A stretch of 64,000 nt of DNA from Actinacidiphila oryziradicis (GCF_005047355.1 NZ_SUMC01000011.1:62001-126000), one strand, 5' to 3'. Shown: positions 53,493 through 63,108, counted from the stretch's first letter. Made by a program: numbers and translations. The notes: generated by a model not told the origin, from the letters alone.

Positions 53493-55460
53493 TCAGTCCA
53501 CCTCCGCCACCGCCTGCGCGAACTGCGACGCGTACAGCCGCGCGTACGCGCCCTCCGCCGCCAGCAGCTCCTCATGCGTACCGTGCTCGACGATCGAGCC
53601 CGACTCCATCACCAGAATGACGTCCGCGTCCCGGATCGTGGAGAGCCGGTGCGCGATCACAAAGCTGGTCCGGCCGTGCGACAGGGTGGCCATCGCCCGC
53701 TGGATGAGCACCTCGGTACGGGTGTCGACGGAGCTGGTCGCCTCGTCCAGCACCAGGATCACCGGGTCCGACAGGAAGGCACGGGCGATGGTGATCAGCT
53801 GCTTCTCGCCGGCGCTGATGCCGGCCCCCTCGTCCTCGATGACGGTGGCGTAGCCGTCCGGCAGGGTGCGTACGAACCGGTCGGCGTGGGCGGCCCGGGC
53901 GGCTTCCTCGACCTGCTCCCGCGTCGCGCCCTCGCTCCCGTACGCGATGTTGTCCGCGATGGTGCCGCCGAACAGCCAGGTGTCCTGCAGCACCATGCCG
54001 ATGGAGGAGCGCAGTTCCTCCCGGGACATCGTGGCGACGTCGGTCCCGTCCAGAGTGATGCGCCCGCCGGTCACCTCGTAGAACCGCATGAGCAGGTTGA
54101 CGAGGGTGGTCTTACCGGCACCGGTGGGCCCGACGATGGCGACGGTGTGCCCGGGATCGACGACGAGCGACAGGTCCTCGATGAGCGGCTTGTCCGGCTC
54201 GTACCGGAAGGCCACCGACTCGAAGCCGACACGCCCGGCCAGTTCCTGAGGCCGCGCCAAAAGCGCCGGGTCCGGCGACTGTTCGGGCGCGTCGAGCAGC
54301 TCGAAGATCCGCTCCGCCGACGCGACCCCGGACTGCACCAGGTTGGACATGCTCGCCACCTGCGTGAGGGGCTGGCTGAACTGCCGCGAGTACTGGATGA
54401 AGGCCTGTACGTCGCCGATGGACAGCGCCCCGGCGGCGACCCGCAGCCCGCCGATGACCGCGACCAGCACATAGTTCAGGTTTCCGATGAACATCATCGA
54501 GGGCTGGATGATCCCGGAGATGAACTGCGCCCGGAAACCGGAGCGGTACAGCGCCTCGTTCTGCTCGCGGAAGGCGGTCGCGGACTCCTCCGCGCGTCCG
54601 AAGACCTTGACCAGGGCGTGCCCGGTGTACATCTCCTCGATGTGCGCGTTGAGCTTGCCGGTGATCCTCCACTGCTTCACGAACTGCGGCTGCGCCCGCT
54701 TGCCGACAGCCGTCGCGACGACGACCGACACCGGCACCGTGACCAGGGCGATGAGCGCCAGCAGCGGTGAGATCCAGAACATCATCACCAGGATGCCCAC
54801 GATCATCAGCAGCGAGTTGGTGATCTGGGTCATCGTCTGCTGCATGGTCTGGGCGACATTGTCGATGTCGTTGGTGGCACGGCTGAGTACCTCGCCGCGT
54901 GCCTGCCGGTCGAAGTACGACAACGGCAGCCGCGCCAGCTTCTCCTCGACGTCCCCCCGCAGCCGGAAGACCGTCCGCTGGATGACCTTGGTCGCCAGCC
55001 GGCCCTGGAAGACCCAGAAGACCCCGCCCAGCGCGTACACGCCGAGCACGGCGAGCAACACCGCGCCCACCGCGCCGAAATCGATGCCGTGCCCCGGCGT
55101 GAAGTCCGTCGAGCCGAGCATGTCGGCGAGGGTGCCATGACCCTGCTGCCGCAACCGCGCGACGGCCTCCGCCTTGGTCGTCCCGCCCTGCATCTGCCGC
55201 CCGATCACCCCGGCGAAGATCAGGTCCGTGGCGCGGCCCATGATCTTCGGGCCGACGACGTTCAGGGCGGTGCTGATGACACCGAGCGCCAGCACCGCGT
55301 ACATACCCACGCGGTCCGGTCGCATCAGCCCGAGCATCCGCTTGCCGGAACCCTTGAAGTCCATGGACTTCTCCGTGGGCTGGCCACCCATCATGCGCAT
55401 GGGCCCGGCGGCCGGAGCGGGCCCCCGTTTGGAAGTACCCGGGGCACTCTGGGTGGTCAC
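53493..55460 (-). CDS. ABC exporter subunit, TMD-NBD fusion (second of a pair)
   Basis: A 655-residue half-transporter with six transmembrane segments (about 50-340) and a C-terminal ATPase. Walker A is GPTGAGKTT, the signature IRDADVIL is preceded by ISAGEKQLITIARAFL in place of the canonical LSGGQ, and Walker B is VILVLDEATSSVD. The pair with 55457-57190, joined by a GTGA overlap, resembles heterodimeric multidrug exporters with one degenerate site. The ISAGEKQ signature is typical of that group. Substrate unknown. Confidence 0.9.
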   Translation of the reverse strand: MTTQSAPGTSKRGPAPAAGPMRMMGGQPTEKSMDFKGSGKRMLGLMRPDRVGMYAVLALGVISTALNVVGPKIMGRATDLIFAGVIGRQMQGGTTKAEAVARLRQQGHGTLADMLGSTDFTPGHGIDFGAVGAVLLAVLGVYALGGVFWVFQGRLATKVIQRTVFRLRGDVEEKLARLPLSYFDRQARGEVLSRATNDIDNVAQTMQQTMTQITNSLLMIVGILVMMFWISPLLALIALVTVPVSVVVATAVGKRAQPQFVKQWRITGKLNAHIEEMYTGHALVKVFGRAEESATAFREQNEALYRSGFRAQFISGIIQPSMMFIGNLNYVLVAVIGGLRVAAGALSIGDVQAFIQYSRQFSQPLTQVASMSNLVQSGVASAERIFELLDAPEQSPDPALLARPQELAGRVGFESVAFRYEPDKPLIEDLSLVVDPGHTVAIVGPTGAGKTTLVNLLMRFYEVTGGRITLDGTDVATMSREELRSSIGMVLQDTWLFGGTIADNIAYGSEGATREQVEEAARAAHADRFVRTLPDGYATVIEDEGAGISAGEKQLITIARAFLSDPVILVLDEATSSVDTRTEVLIQRAMATLSHGRTSFVIAHRLSTIRDADVILVMESGSIVEHGTHEELLAAEGAYARLYASQFAQAVAEVD

Positions 55461-57190
55461 GCCGCCTCCTGCTCGGTGAGCTGGGAGAGCACGATCTCCC
55501 GGTATGTCGGGTTGTCCGCCATCAGTTCATGGTGGGTGCCGGTGCCGACGACCTGGCCCTCGTCGAGGACCACGATGCGGTCGGCCTCGCGGATGGTGCT
55601 GACCCGCTGGGCGACGATGACGACCGTCGCCTCGGCCGTCTCATGGGCCAGCGCGGCCCGCAGCGCGGCGTCGGTGGCGTAGTCGAGCGCCGAGAAGGCG
55701 TCATCGAAGAGGTAGATCTCCGGCCGCCGCACCAGCACCCGCGCGATCGCCAGCCGCTGCCGCTGACCGCCGGAGACATTCGTGCCGCCCTGCGCGATCG
55801 GGGCGTCGAGCCCACCCTCCAGCCGCTCCACGAAGTCCCGCGCCTGCGCGACCTCCAGGGCGTGCCAGAGCTCCTCGTCCGTCGCGTCCGGATTGCCGTA
55901 GCGCAGGTTCGAGGCGACCGTCCCGGAGAAGAGATACGGCTTCTGCGGTACGAGGCCGACGGTTTCGGCGAGCAGTGCCGGTTCCAGCTCCCGGACATCC
56001 GTGCCGTCCACCAGCACCTCGCCGCCGGTCGCGTCGAACAGCCGCGGGATGAGCCCCAGCAGGGTCGTCTTGCCGCTGCCGGTGGAGCCGATCACGGCCG
56101 TGGTCTCGCCGGGCCGGGCCACCAGGTCAATGCCGCGCAGCACGGCGACCTCGGCGCCCGGGTAGCGGAACTCGGCGTCGCGGAGCTCCAGATGGCCGTG
56201 CCGGCTCAGGAGCCGGACCGGGGAAGCCGGTGGCACGACGCTCGAATCGGTTTCGAGCACCTCCTGGATGCGCTCCGCGCAGACCTCGGCGCGCGGCAGC
56301 ATCATGAACATGAAAGTTGCCATCATGACCGACATAAGGATCTGCATCAGGTAGCTGAGGAACGCCGTCAGGGCGCCGATCTGCATGTTGCCGCTGTCGA
56401 TCCGCTGCGCGCCGAACCACAGCACCGCGACACTGGAGGCGTTCACCACCGTCATCACAAGGGGGAACATCAGCGCCATCAGCCGACCGGTGGCGAGCGA
56501 CATCTCGGTCAGCTCTTCGTTGGCGACCGCGAAGCGCTTGCGCTCGTAGTCGTCCTTGACGAAGGCCCTGATCACCCGGATACCGGTGATCTGCTCACGC
56601 AGCACCCGGTTCACCGTGTCAAGACGTTCCTGCATGGTGCGGAAAAGCGGCCGCATACGCCGCACGATGAGGGTGACCAGCACGCCGAGCACCGGTACCA
56701 CCGCCAGCAACAGCGAGGAGAGCGGCACATCCTGGCCGAGGGCCATGACGATGCCGCCGACGCACATGATCGGTGCCGAGACCATCAGGGTGAGGGTCAT
56801 CAGCACCAGCATCTGCACCTGCTGGACGTCATTGGTCGTACGCGTAATAAGAGAAGGCGCCCCGAACTGTCCGACCTCGCGGGCCGAGAAGCTCTGCACC
56901 CGGTCGAAGACCGAGGCCCGGATGTCGCGGCCGACCGCCATGGAGGTGCGCGCCCCGAAGTAGACCGCGCCAAGCGCGCAGACGACCTGGAGGACGGTGA
57001 CGGCGATCATGATGCCGCCCAGCCGGAGGATGTAGCCGGTGTCGCCCTTGACCACACCGTTGTCGATGATGTCGGCGTTGAGGGTGGGCAGATAGAGCGT
57101 GGCGATCGTCTGCACGAGCTGGAGCAGCATGAGCAGGGTGATGGGCTGTTTGTAGGGATGGAGATGTGAACGGAGAAGTCGGATCAGCAC
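55457..57190 (-). CDS. ABC exporter subunit, TMD-NBD fusion (first of a pair)
   Basis: A 577-residue half-transporter with six transmembrane segments (about 15-300) and an ATPase domain. Walker A is GSTGSGKTT, the signature VSGGQRQRLAIARVL is canonical, and the region after Walker B reads LFDDAFSALD, with Asp where the catalytic Glu is expected. This replacement of the catalytic base is the usual mark of the degenerate half in heterodimeric exporters. GTG start with GAGAG upstream. The partner gene overlaps its stop. Confidence 0.9.
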   Translation of the reverse strand: MLIRLLRSHLHPYKQPITLLMLLQLVQTIATLYLPTLNADIIDNGVVKGDTGYILRLGGIMIAVTVLQVVCALGAVYFGARTSMAVGRDIRASVFDRVQSFSAREVGQFGAPSLITRTTNDVQQVQMLVLMTLTLMVSAPIMCVGGIVMALGQDVPLSSLLLAVVPVLGVLVTLIVRRMRPLFRTMQERLDTVNRVLREQITGIRVIRAFVKDDYERKRFAVANEELTEMSLATGRLMALMFPLVMTVVNASSVAVLWFGAQRIDSGNMQIGALTAFLSYLMQILMSVMMATFMFMMLPRAEVCAERIQEVLETDSSVVPPASPVRLLSRHGHLELRDAEFRYPGAEVAVLRGIDLVARPGETTAVIGSTGSGKTTLLGLIPRLFDATGGEVLVDGTDVRELEPALLAETVGLVPQKPYLFSGTVASNLRYGNPDATDEELWHALEVAQARDFVERLEGGLDAPIAQGGTNVSGGQRQRLAIARVLVRRPEIYLFDDAFSALDYATDAALRAALAHETAEATVVIVAQRVSTIREADRIVVLDEGQVVGTGTHHELMADNPTYREIVLSQLTEQEAA

Positions 57191-57260
57191 GCGGAAATCT
57201 CTCGGAGTCGATGTGACCGGCGGGCGATCCTATCTTCTGATGTTTGGCTGCTGCATTCGA

Positions 57261-58733
57261 TTAAACGCCGGAAAAGGCGCCCGGGTGGGTCTGGTCCCGG
57301 ACCGCCGCGTACTGCTGGCGCACCGCCTGCCCGATCGGCGCGTCGTCCTCGCCCGGCTCCAGCAGCTCGTGCCCGTACGGCTGCCACCGCGGCGGTTCCG
57401 CCGCTGACCCGGCCCCCGACCGCGACGCCGACCCGTACACCGCGCCCAGCGACCACGCCGCCTGCCGGGCCGCCCCCAGCGCCGCGTACTCCGCTGGCTG
57501 CGGCAGCACGATCCGCGCCCCCAGCAGCGCCGGCGCCATCGACCGCACCGCCGGCAACTCACCCGCCGGGCCCAGCAGGAACACCCGCCGAACCTCCACC
57601 CCGCGCCCGCGCAGCACATCCAGCGCGTCCGCCAGCCCGCACAGCATCCCCTCGAACGCCGCCCGCGCCATATGCTCCGGCTTCATGCTCTCCCGCCGCA
57701 GCCCGGCCAGCGTCCCGGCGGTGTGCGGCAGGTCGGGAGTGCGCTCACCCTCCAGATACGGCAGCAGCACCAGCCCGTACGAACCCGGCGTGGACCGCAT
57801 CGCCAGCGCCGACAGCCCGGCCAGATCCGTCCCCAGCAGTTCGGCGGTCCCGCGCAGCACCCGTACGGCATTGCGGGTGTGCACCACCGGCAGATGCCGC
57901 CCGGTCGCGTCCGCGAACGAGGTGATCGTCCCGCTCGCGTCGCTCAGCGCCTCGCCATGCACCGCGAACACCGTCCCCGAAGCCCCCAGCGACACCACCG
58001 CGTCCCCCGGCCCCAGGCCAAGACCCAGCGCCGCCGCCATGTTGTCGCCCGTACCCGCCGAGATCAGCAGCCCTTCCGGGGTCTGCCCGGCAGGCTCCGC
58101 CGGACCCAGCACCTCCGGCAGCGCCACCTCGTGCCCCAGCGCCAGCTTCACCAGATCACTCCGGTACTCCCCGGTCGCCGCCGACCAGTACCCCGTACCC
58201 GAAGCGTCGCCCCGGTCCGTCGTACGCCGCTGCGGCCGGCCCAGCAGCTGCCACACCAGCCAGTCGTGCGGCAGCAGCACCTCCGCCGTCCGCCGCGCCG
58301 CCGCCGGCTCGTGCTGCGCCAGCCACCGCAGCTTCGCCACCGGATACGCCGCCTGCGGCACCGCCCCGACCGCCTCCGCCCAGCCCGCCGGCCCGCCCAG
58401 CGCCTCCGTCAGATCGGCTGCCTGTATCTGCGCCCGCTTGTCGTTCCACAGCAGCGCCGGCCGCACCAGCGCCCCGCCCGCGTCCATCGCCAGCATCCCG
58501 TGCCGCTGCCCCGACACCCCGATGGCGCGTACGCCCTCCAGGACCCCGTCCTTGGCCGCCTCGCCCAGCGACATCAGCCACGCCTGCGGATCGATCTCCG
58601 TCTGCGGTGCCTCGCCGCCCCCGCTCACAGGGTGTGCGGCATGGCCATGCCGCAGCACCGCGCCCGTTTCCGCGTCACATACGACGACGGTCGTCCCGCT
58701 GGCTGAGCTGTCGATGCCCGCAACTATCCCCAT
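57261..58733 (-). CDS. xylB: Xylulokinase-like FGGY sugar kinase
   Basis: A 490-residue FGGY-family kinase. GIDSSASGTTVVVCDAETG starts the first domain, and SGQRHGMLAMD plus LLWNDKRA are XylB-like substrate segments. SAGTGDNMAAALGLG and SLGASGTVFAVHGE form the ATP-binding part. FGGY kinases phosphorylate several sugars, so D-xylulose is the likely but unproven substrate. No xylose isomerase is adjacent. It precedes the ABC pair by 70 bases on the same strand. Confidence 0.85.
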   Translation of the reverse strand: MGIVAGIDSSASGTTVVVCDAETGAVLRHGHAAHPVSGGGEAPQTEIDPQAWLMSLGEAAKDGVLEGVRAIGVSGQRHGMLAMDAGGALVRPALLWNDKRAQIQAADLTEALGGPAGWAEAVGAVPQAAYPVAKLRWLAQHEPAAARRTAEVLLPHDWLVWQLLGRPQRRTTDRGDASGTGYWSAATGEYRSDLVKLALGHEVALPEVLGPAEPAGQTPEGLLISAGTGDNMAAALGLGLGPGDAVVSLGASGTVFAVHGEALSDASGTITSFADATGRHLPVVHTRNAVRVLRGTAELLGTDLAGLSALAMRSTPGSYGLVLLPYLEGERTPDLPHTAGTLAGLRRESMKPEHMARAAFEGMLCGLADALDVLRGRGVEVRRVFLLGPAGELPAVRSMAPALLGARIVLPQPAEYAALGAARQAAWSLGAVYGSASRSGAGSAAEPPRWQPYGHELLEPGEDDAPIGQAVRQQYAAVRDQTHPGAFSGV

Positions 58734-58800
58734 GCGGGGAAATGATGCCTTACGGCGTGCGGCGCACTAAATCTGCCCCGCCCCCCGACCTCGCACCGGG

Positions 58801-59100
58801 TCACGTATTGCTCGTGCCCCAGCCGTCCTCCACCGCCGCACCCTTCCGTCGCAGCCGCTTCACCTGCGCCGTCACGCTCGCCGGCACCTTGTCCCCGACC
58901 TTCCCCTTCACCGCGTCCACAGCCTTCAGAGCCGCCCCCCGCCCCGTCTGCCCCGCGGTCTCCGCCGCATTCCGCACCGCCGGATTGTGCGCCACCCGCT
59001 GCGCACTCTTCCGCAGCTGCTCGTACCTCTCCCGCCCGGCCCGCGCCCCCAGCACGTACCCGACGGCGACTCCCGTGATGAACGTCAGCCGGTAGCGCAT
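58801..59100 (-). CDS. YtxH-like small membrane-associated protein
   Basis: A 99-residue protein. The N-terminal hydrophobic and Gly-rich segment (LTFITGVAVGYVLGARAGRE) is the YtxH-type anchor, followed by a basic amphipathic helical region (RYEQLRKSAQRVAHNPAVRN, 20 residues). It is conserved in Streptomyces upstream of this tRNA cluster. Function unknown, possibly envelope stress. Confidence 0.7.
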   Translation of the reverse strand: MRYRLTFITGVAVGYVLGARAGRERYEQLRKSAQRVAHNPAVRNAAETAGQTGRGAALKAVDAVKGKVGDKVPASVTAQVKRLRRKGAAVEDGWGTSNT

Positions 59101-59286
59101 GGTTCAACCCTTCCTCGGACCCAGTGCGGACGACCACTCCTCTGCCGCCTACCCGCAGTAGCCGAGGGACAACCCCGGCGATACCGGTTGGCGAACCACC
59201 CCCTCACTTGCGCTAATGTATGTGTCGCAGCGAGTGCACGCCCGCCGGGAGGCCGGAAGTGGGTGCAATCGGTGCACGCCAAGCAA

Positions 59287-59359
59287 TCCCCTGTAGCTCA
59301 ATTGGCAGAGCAGCCGGCTGTTAACCGGCAGGTTACTGGTTCGAGTCCAGTCGGGGGAG
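59287..59359 (+). tRNA. tRNA-Asn (GTT)
   Basis: A 73-nt cloverleaf with acceptor TCCCCTG/CGGGGGA (T-G tolerated), D-arm AGCTCAATTGGCAGAGC, anticodon loop CTGTTAA within GCCGG/CCGGC, and T-arm ACTGG-TTCGAGT-CCAGT. CCA is not encoded. Confidence 0.95.
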
Positions 59360-59364
59360 CGCAG

Positions 59365-59437
59365 TCCCCTGTAGCTCAATTGGCAGAGCATTCGGCTGTT
59401 AACCGGAGGGTTGCTGGTTCGAGTCCAGCCGGGGGAG
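59365..59437 (+). tRNA. tRNA-Asn (GTT), second copy
   Basis: A tandem paralogue 5 bases after the first. The anticodon stem is TTCGG/CCGGA and the T-stem GCTGG/CCAGC. Differences from copy 1 keep pairing, i.e. compensatory changes. Confidence 0.95.
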
Positions 59438-59447
59438 CAGGACGATG

Positions 59448-59471
59448 AGGACCCCCTCGGGGGTCCTTTTT
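59448..59471 (+). terminator. Rho-independent terminator of the tRNA-Asn pair
   Basis: AGGACCCCC pairs with GGGGGTCCT around a 2-base apex and is followed by TTTT on the plus strand. It starts 11 bases after the second tRNA-Asn. Confidence 0.85.
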
Positions 59472-59595
59472 CGTACCCATGGGAACCGTTCACCCAGTGA
59501 TCGAAGTCCACCGTACGAGGTGTCTGTGACCCGCAGGGGCGACAGATCGTATGAGCAGCTATGCTGCGGCAGACGACGTGCCCAGCACGCTGTAC

Positions 59596-59669
59596 GGGGC
59601 GGTAGCTCAGCCGGTTAGAGCAGCGGACTCATAATCCGTCGGTCGTGGGTTCGAGTCCCACCCGCCCCA
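59596..59669 (+). tRNA. tRNA with CAT anticodon (Ile2 or elongator Met)
   Basis: A 74-nt cloverleaf: acceptor GGGGCGG/CCGCCCC, anticodon loop CTCATAA, T-arm GTGGG-TTCGAGT-CCCAC. The CAT anticodon is shared by elongator Met and by Ile2, whose C34 is modified to lysidine. The variable-loop region resembles Ile2, but identity needs a covariance model. A gene-poor relic zone begins directly 3' of it, as at tRNA integration sites. Confidence 0.9.
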
Positions 59670-59674
59670 CTTTG

Positions 59675-60033
59675 ATGGTCGGTAAGAAACGCTTTGACCT
59701 GCGGAAACGCCCCTTCGGGTGGCTCGCTTGGTCTAGGTGGGGGGCAACGGATTTAGTTCGTAGGTCGCGGGTTTGTGAATCTGGTGCCCGGAGCGGTCGA
59801 TCTGCAACCGTAAAGCCTGTGACCTGCGCATTTGTGATCGCGGGGCGTTCGGAACGGTTGCCTGCTGGGTCCTGAAAGGTTGCGCTGGCCTCAAGGGGAG
59901 CCCCAGGGGAGCCCGTCTGTGCAGGGAGTGTGCACGGGCTGCCCCGCTGGCCCGGACCGTGGCGGGTACGAGTTCGGTGCCGGTGTGGGGAGGTGCCTGT
60001 GTCTACGGCCATGAGGAAGCACCTGGTGTCGGG
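59675..60033. other. Gene-poor stretch 3' of the tRNA
   Basis: No frame codes a recognisable protein. A frame on the minus strand that ends in GRVGLEPTTDGL is merely the reverse of the tRNA. This is the left part of the relic zone described at 60034-60800. Confidence 0.5.
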
Positions 60034-60417
60034 GTGACGGACGCGCTGCAGGCCGCCGGATGGACCTGGCGCGGCATCGCCTCCCGGCACAAGCCGGTCT
60101 CCCGACCGCAGCGGGGCCGCCTGAAGCAGTCGTGCGAGTACATCGTCTGGGCACCAAGGGCCCGGTCGACGCGGACCGAAACCCCGTCTACCTGCCCGGC
60201 CTCTACACCGCGAGTCAGCTGAGGAAGCCGGGCGCACATCAGCCAGAAGCCCGTCGATGTCATGCAGGAGCTGGTCAAGATCTGCCCGCCAGGCGGCACC
60301 GTCCTGGACCCCTTCAGGATCCACGGGCGTCGCCGCGCTGAGTGAGGGGCGACGGTTCGTGGGCATCGAACTGTCGGGCCACTGCGCTTTGACCTGCGGG
60401 GAGGGCAATGCGCCGAA
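60034..60417 (+). pseudogene. Phage-type DNA methylase remnant
   Basis: Fragments in shifting frames read in order: VTDALQAAGWTWRGIAS, RPQRGRLKQSCEYIVW, VDADRNPVYLPGLYTASQ, ISQKPVDVMQELVKICPPGG (20 residues), TVLDPF and then GVAALSEGRRFVGIELSG. This is the C-terminal half of an N4/N6 DNA methyltransferase of actinophage or ICE type. The DPFxGSGTTG motif is damaged by a small deletion and frameshift at about 60316-60325. The N-terminal half with the catalytic DPPY was not found. Non-functional. Confidence 0.7.
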
Positions 60418-60578
60418 GATCCATACGTAGCCCGCGGCGGCCAGACGCTGGTTCTTCACCCTGCGGTGGCGCACGCTGTGGCTCTTGCCGCGTTTGGCCG
60501 GAGGCCGTCGGGAGCATGCGTCACTGAATGATGGGCAAAAGGGTCATATGGGCGCCCTTCGTTTGTTGGTGGACCGCC

Positions 60579-60770
60579 TTCTGGAGCAGCCATCGGGGCG
60601 GGGGCTGGTGGCGATCCCGCTCATGCTGATCCTGGGCGGCCCACGCTTTGTCCCCACCGGATGTCCGCCTGGGTTCCCTTCTTGTGATCGCGCCCGCCCT
60701 CACGCCCTCGTTTGCCGGGCCCCGGCTGACCGCTCTGTTCGGGCTCCTGGCCGTGATCGTCCTGGTGTCA
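60579..60770 (+). pseudogene. Fragment resembling the N-terminal membrane part of a PP2C/SpoIIE phosphatase
   Basis: Two frames together give GRGLVAIPLMLILGG and then DVRLGSLLVIAPALTPSFAG with LTALFGLLAVIVLV. This resembles the hydrophobic N-terminus of Streptomyces SpoIIE-family phosphatases. The catalytic domain is missing. A later unrelated-looking fragment (VTEALRGMLATMHTHAQLET, 20 residues) was not assigned. Confidence 0.4.
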
Positions 60771-60907
60771 CCGAGGCTCTGCGCGGCATGTTGGCGACGA
60801 TGCACACCCACGCGCAGCTCGAGACCCTGCTGGACCTCCTCGCGGCCGAACCGCAGCTCGTCGCCGCCCGGCCAGGCCAGCCCCTGACCGGAAGCGGCCC
60901 TACCCCG

Positions 60908-63091
60908 TCATTTCTCCCGCCGCACCTCGATCAGCAAAGCCTGCTCGGGGTTGAGGGTTGGCATGGGTACTCCGGCGACCGCCAGCACGGCTCCCGGCAG
61001 TTCGATCCAGTCCTGTACCGCTTCGGTGAGCCAGGCCGGGCTGCTGGTCTGGTGGAAGGAGGGCAGGCCGAGGTCGGTGCGTACGCGTACCTGGTAGCGG
61101 GTGTCGGCGTAGAGTCCGGGCAGGCGTACGCGTCCTGACTGGCCTTCGGGTGAAGTCGCCACGCGCGCCCAGCAGTAGATGGCGGCCGACCCGTCGTGGG
61201 CGACCACGCCGTGCAGCAGCCGGGCCTCGTCCTCCAGGTCGGCGCGGACCGTACGGCCGCCGTGCAGCAGCGGGCGCAGCTCGCGGTAGAGCGCGGTCCA
61301 GGCGGTGAGCCGGGCCAGCTCCTCGGGCGGGCACTGGGTGATGTCCTGCTCGATGCCGGGGTGCCCGAACAGCGCGGTGGTCAGCCGGAAGGCGTCGGAG
61401 CTGATCCGGGCGGTGGTGTGGCTGGGCGAGGGGCCGAAGTGGGCGCCGATCAGCTCGGGCGGCAGGAGTTGGGCCGTCCAGCGCTGGATGGACTGGCGTT
61501 CCACGGGGTCGTTGCAGTCCGATGCCCACACCCGGTCGGTCCTGGCGAGGATGCCCAGGTCGATCCGGCCGCCGCCGCTGGCGCAGCTCTCGATCTCCAG
61601 ACCGGGGTGGCGTTCCTTGAGCGCGTCCAGCAGCCGGTAGAGGGCGTCCACCTGGGCGTGCGCGGCTGGGCGGTCGTCGGGGCCGTGCACGGGCTCGTGC
61701 AGCTCGCGGTTGTGGTCCCACTTCAGGAACGCGATGCCGTACGTGTCGACGAGCCTGTCGAGGGACTTGAGCAGGTACGTGAACACCTCGGGGTTGGCGA
61801 TGTCCAGAGCGTACTGGTTGCGGGCGGTGGGGCCGACGCCCGCGGCCGGGCCGAGCACCCAGTTGGGGTGCTCGCGGGCCAGGTCGGAGTCGAGGTTGAC
61901 CATCTCCGGCTCGACCCACAGCCCGAAGTCCATGCCGAGGGCGCGTACGTGGTCCACCAGCGGGCTCAGCCCGTCCGGCCAGACCGCGGGGTCGACCGTC
62001 CAGTCGCCGAGCCCGGCGTTGTCCGCGCGGCGACCGGAGAACCAGCCGTCGTCCAGCACGAAGCGCTCGACGCCGACCTCGGCGGCCCGGTCGGCCAGCC
62101 GCAGCAGCCGGTCGAGGTCGTGGTCGAAGTAGACGGCCTCCCAGCTGTTAAGGACGAGAGGGCGGGGCGCGGACGGGTGGTTGGGCCGGGCTCGCATCAG
62201 GGTGTGGAAGCGGTCGGCGAGGCCGTCGAGTCCTTCGGCGGACCAGGCGAAGTGGCAGGCCGGGGTGCGGTAGGTCTGACCGGGCTCGAGGCGGATCTCG
62301 CCCGCCCGAAGCAACTCGCCGCCGCCGAGTACGGAGGCGTGGGTGCCCGCGCCTTCCGGTAGCTGCTCGACTAGGTAGCGCTGGTCGCCGCTCCAGCCGA
62401 CATGCACCCCCCACACCTCGCCGGCACCGAAGCCGAAGCCGGGTACGCCGACGGCGAGCAGGTAGGGCGAGTCGAGGCCCGGCTTGCCGCGCCGCACCTC
62501 GCGGGAGTGGACGCCGTGGGCGATGGTCCGCCGCTGGGGAGAGCGCTCCCGGCTCCACTTGCCAGTGAAGTCGAGGATCTCGGTGGCGCGTCGGGGCAGC
62601 GGCAGAAGTGTGAGGACCTGCGCGAGGTCGTACGGCGCCGGATCGCCCTCGGTACGGCGGGTGATTCCCGAGGCGACGGAGAGAACTCCGGACGGGCCCA
62701 GCGTGTAGGTGAGGGTGATGTCGAGGTCGGAGGAGGCGTCCGTCAGTTCGACCTGTATCTCGCCACTGCCGTCCGACTCCTGACGATAGGTCGTGCCGGT
62801 CGTGGTGAGCCGGGGGGCGGCAGCGGTGCCCGCGAGGTGGCCGTGGTGGGCGGGCGTGCCCGACCAGCCGTCGGCCTCGGTGGGCCACACGGTGAAGTGG
62901 CGGGGGACGTCCACGGAGTTGTTGAGAATCGCGGGCTCGGCGGTCAGGCTCAGCGCTGCGAAGTCCGCGTCGGTCAGCTCGCCGAGGTCCGCGCCCCAGT
63001 GGAGGACTCTGGGTACCGGCTCGGTGAGTTCCACGGTGAAGCAGGTGCCGGCCGCGCGCAGGGAGATGATCCGCGCGGGGGTGGTGGGCAT
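60908..63091 (-). CDS. Alpha-galactosidase, GH36
   Basis: A 727-residue GH36 enzyme that releases terminal alpha-galactose from oligosaccharides such as melibiose or raffinose. The catalytic nucleophile Asp is in FLKWDHNRE and the acid/base Asp in SDCNDPVERQ. RFVLDDGWFSGRR, GLWVEPEMVN and CASGGGRIDLG line the site. There is no signal peptide, so it acts on imported sugar. It follows a sugar-binding protein gene on the same strand, separated by a strong hairpin. Confidence 0.93.
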   Translation of the reverse strand: MPTTPARIISLRAAGTCFTVELTEPVPRVLHWGADLGELTDADFAALSLTAEPAILNNSVDVPRHFTVWPTEADGWSGTPAHHGHLAGTAAAPRLTTTGTTYRQESDGSGEIQVELTDASSDLDITLTYTLGPSGVLSVASGITRRTEGDPAPYDLAQVLTLLPLPRRATEILDFTGKWSRERSPQRRTIAHGVHSREVRRGKPGLDSPYLLAVGVPGFGFGAGEVWGVHVGWSGDQRYLVEQLPEGAGTHASVLGGGELLRAGEIRLEPGQTYRTPACHFAWSAEGLDGLADRFHTLMRARPNHPSAPRPLVLNSWEAVYFDHDLDRLLRLADRAAEVGVERFVLDDGWFSGRRADNAGLGDWTVDPAVWPDGLSPLVDHVRALGMDFGLWVEPEMVNLDSDLAREHPNWVLGPAAGVGPTARNQYALDIANPEVFTYLLKSLDRLVDTYGIAFLKWDHNRELHEPVHGPDDRPAAHAQVDALYRLLDALKERHPGLEIESCASGGGRIDLGILARTDRVWASDCNDPVERQSIQRWTAQLLPPELIGAHFGPSPSHTTARISSDAFRLTTALFGHPGIEQDITQCPPEELARLTAWTALYRELRPLLHGGRTVRADLEDEARLLHGVVAHDGSAAIYCWARVATSPEGQSGRVRLPGLYADTRYQVRVRTDLGLPSFHQTSSPAWLTEAVQDWIELPGAVLAVAGVPMPTLNPEQALLIEVRREK

Positions 63092-63108
63092 GGAGAGACC
63101 TTTCCTGA

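Noticed and set aside
59629..60474. 281-residue minus-strand frame ending in GRVGLEPTTDGL
   Set aside because: The end is the reverse reading of the tRNA, a known annotation artefact, and it overlaps the plus-strand methylase remnant.
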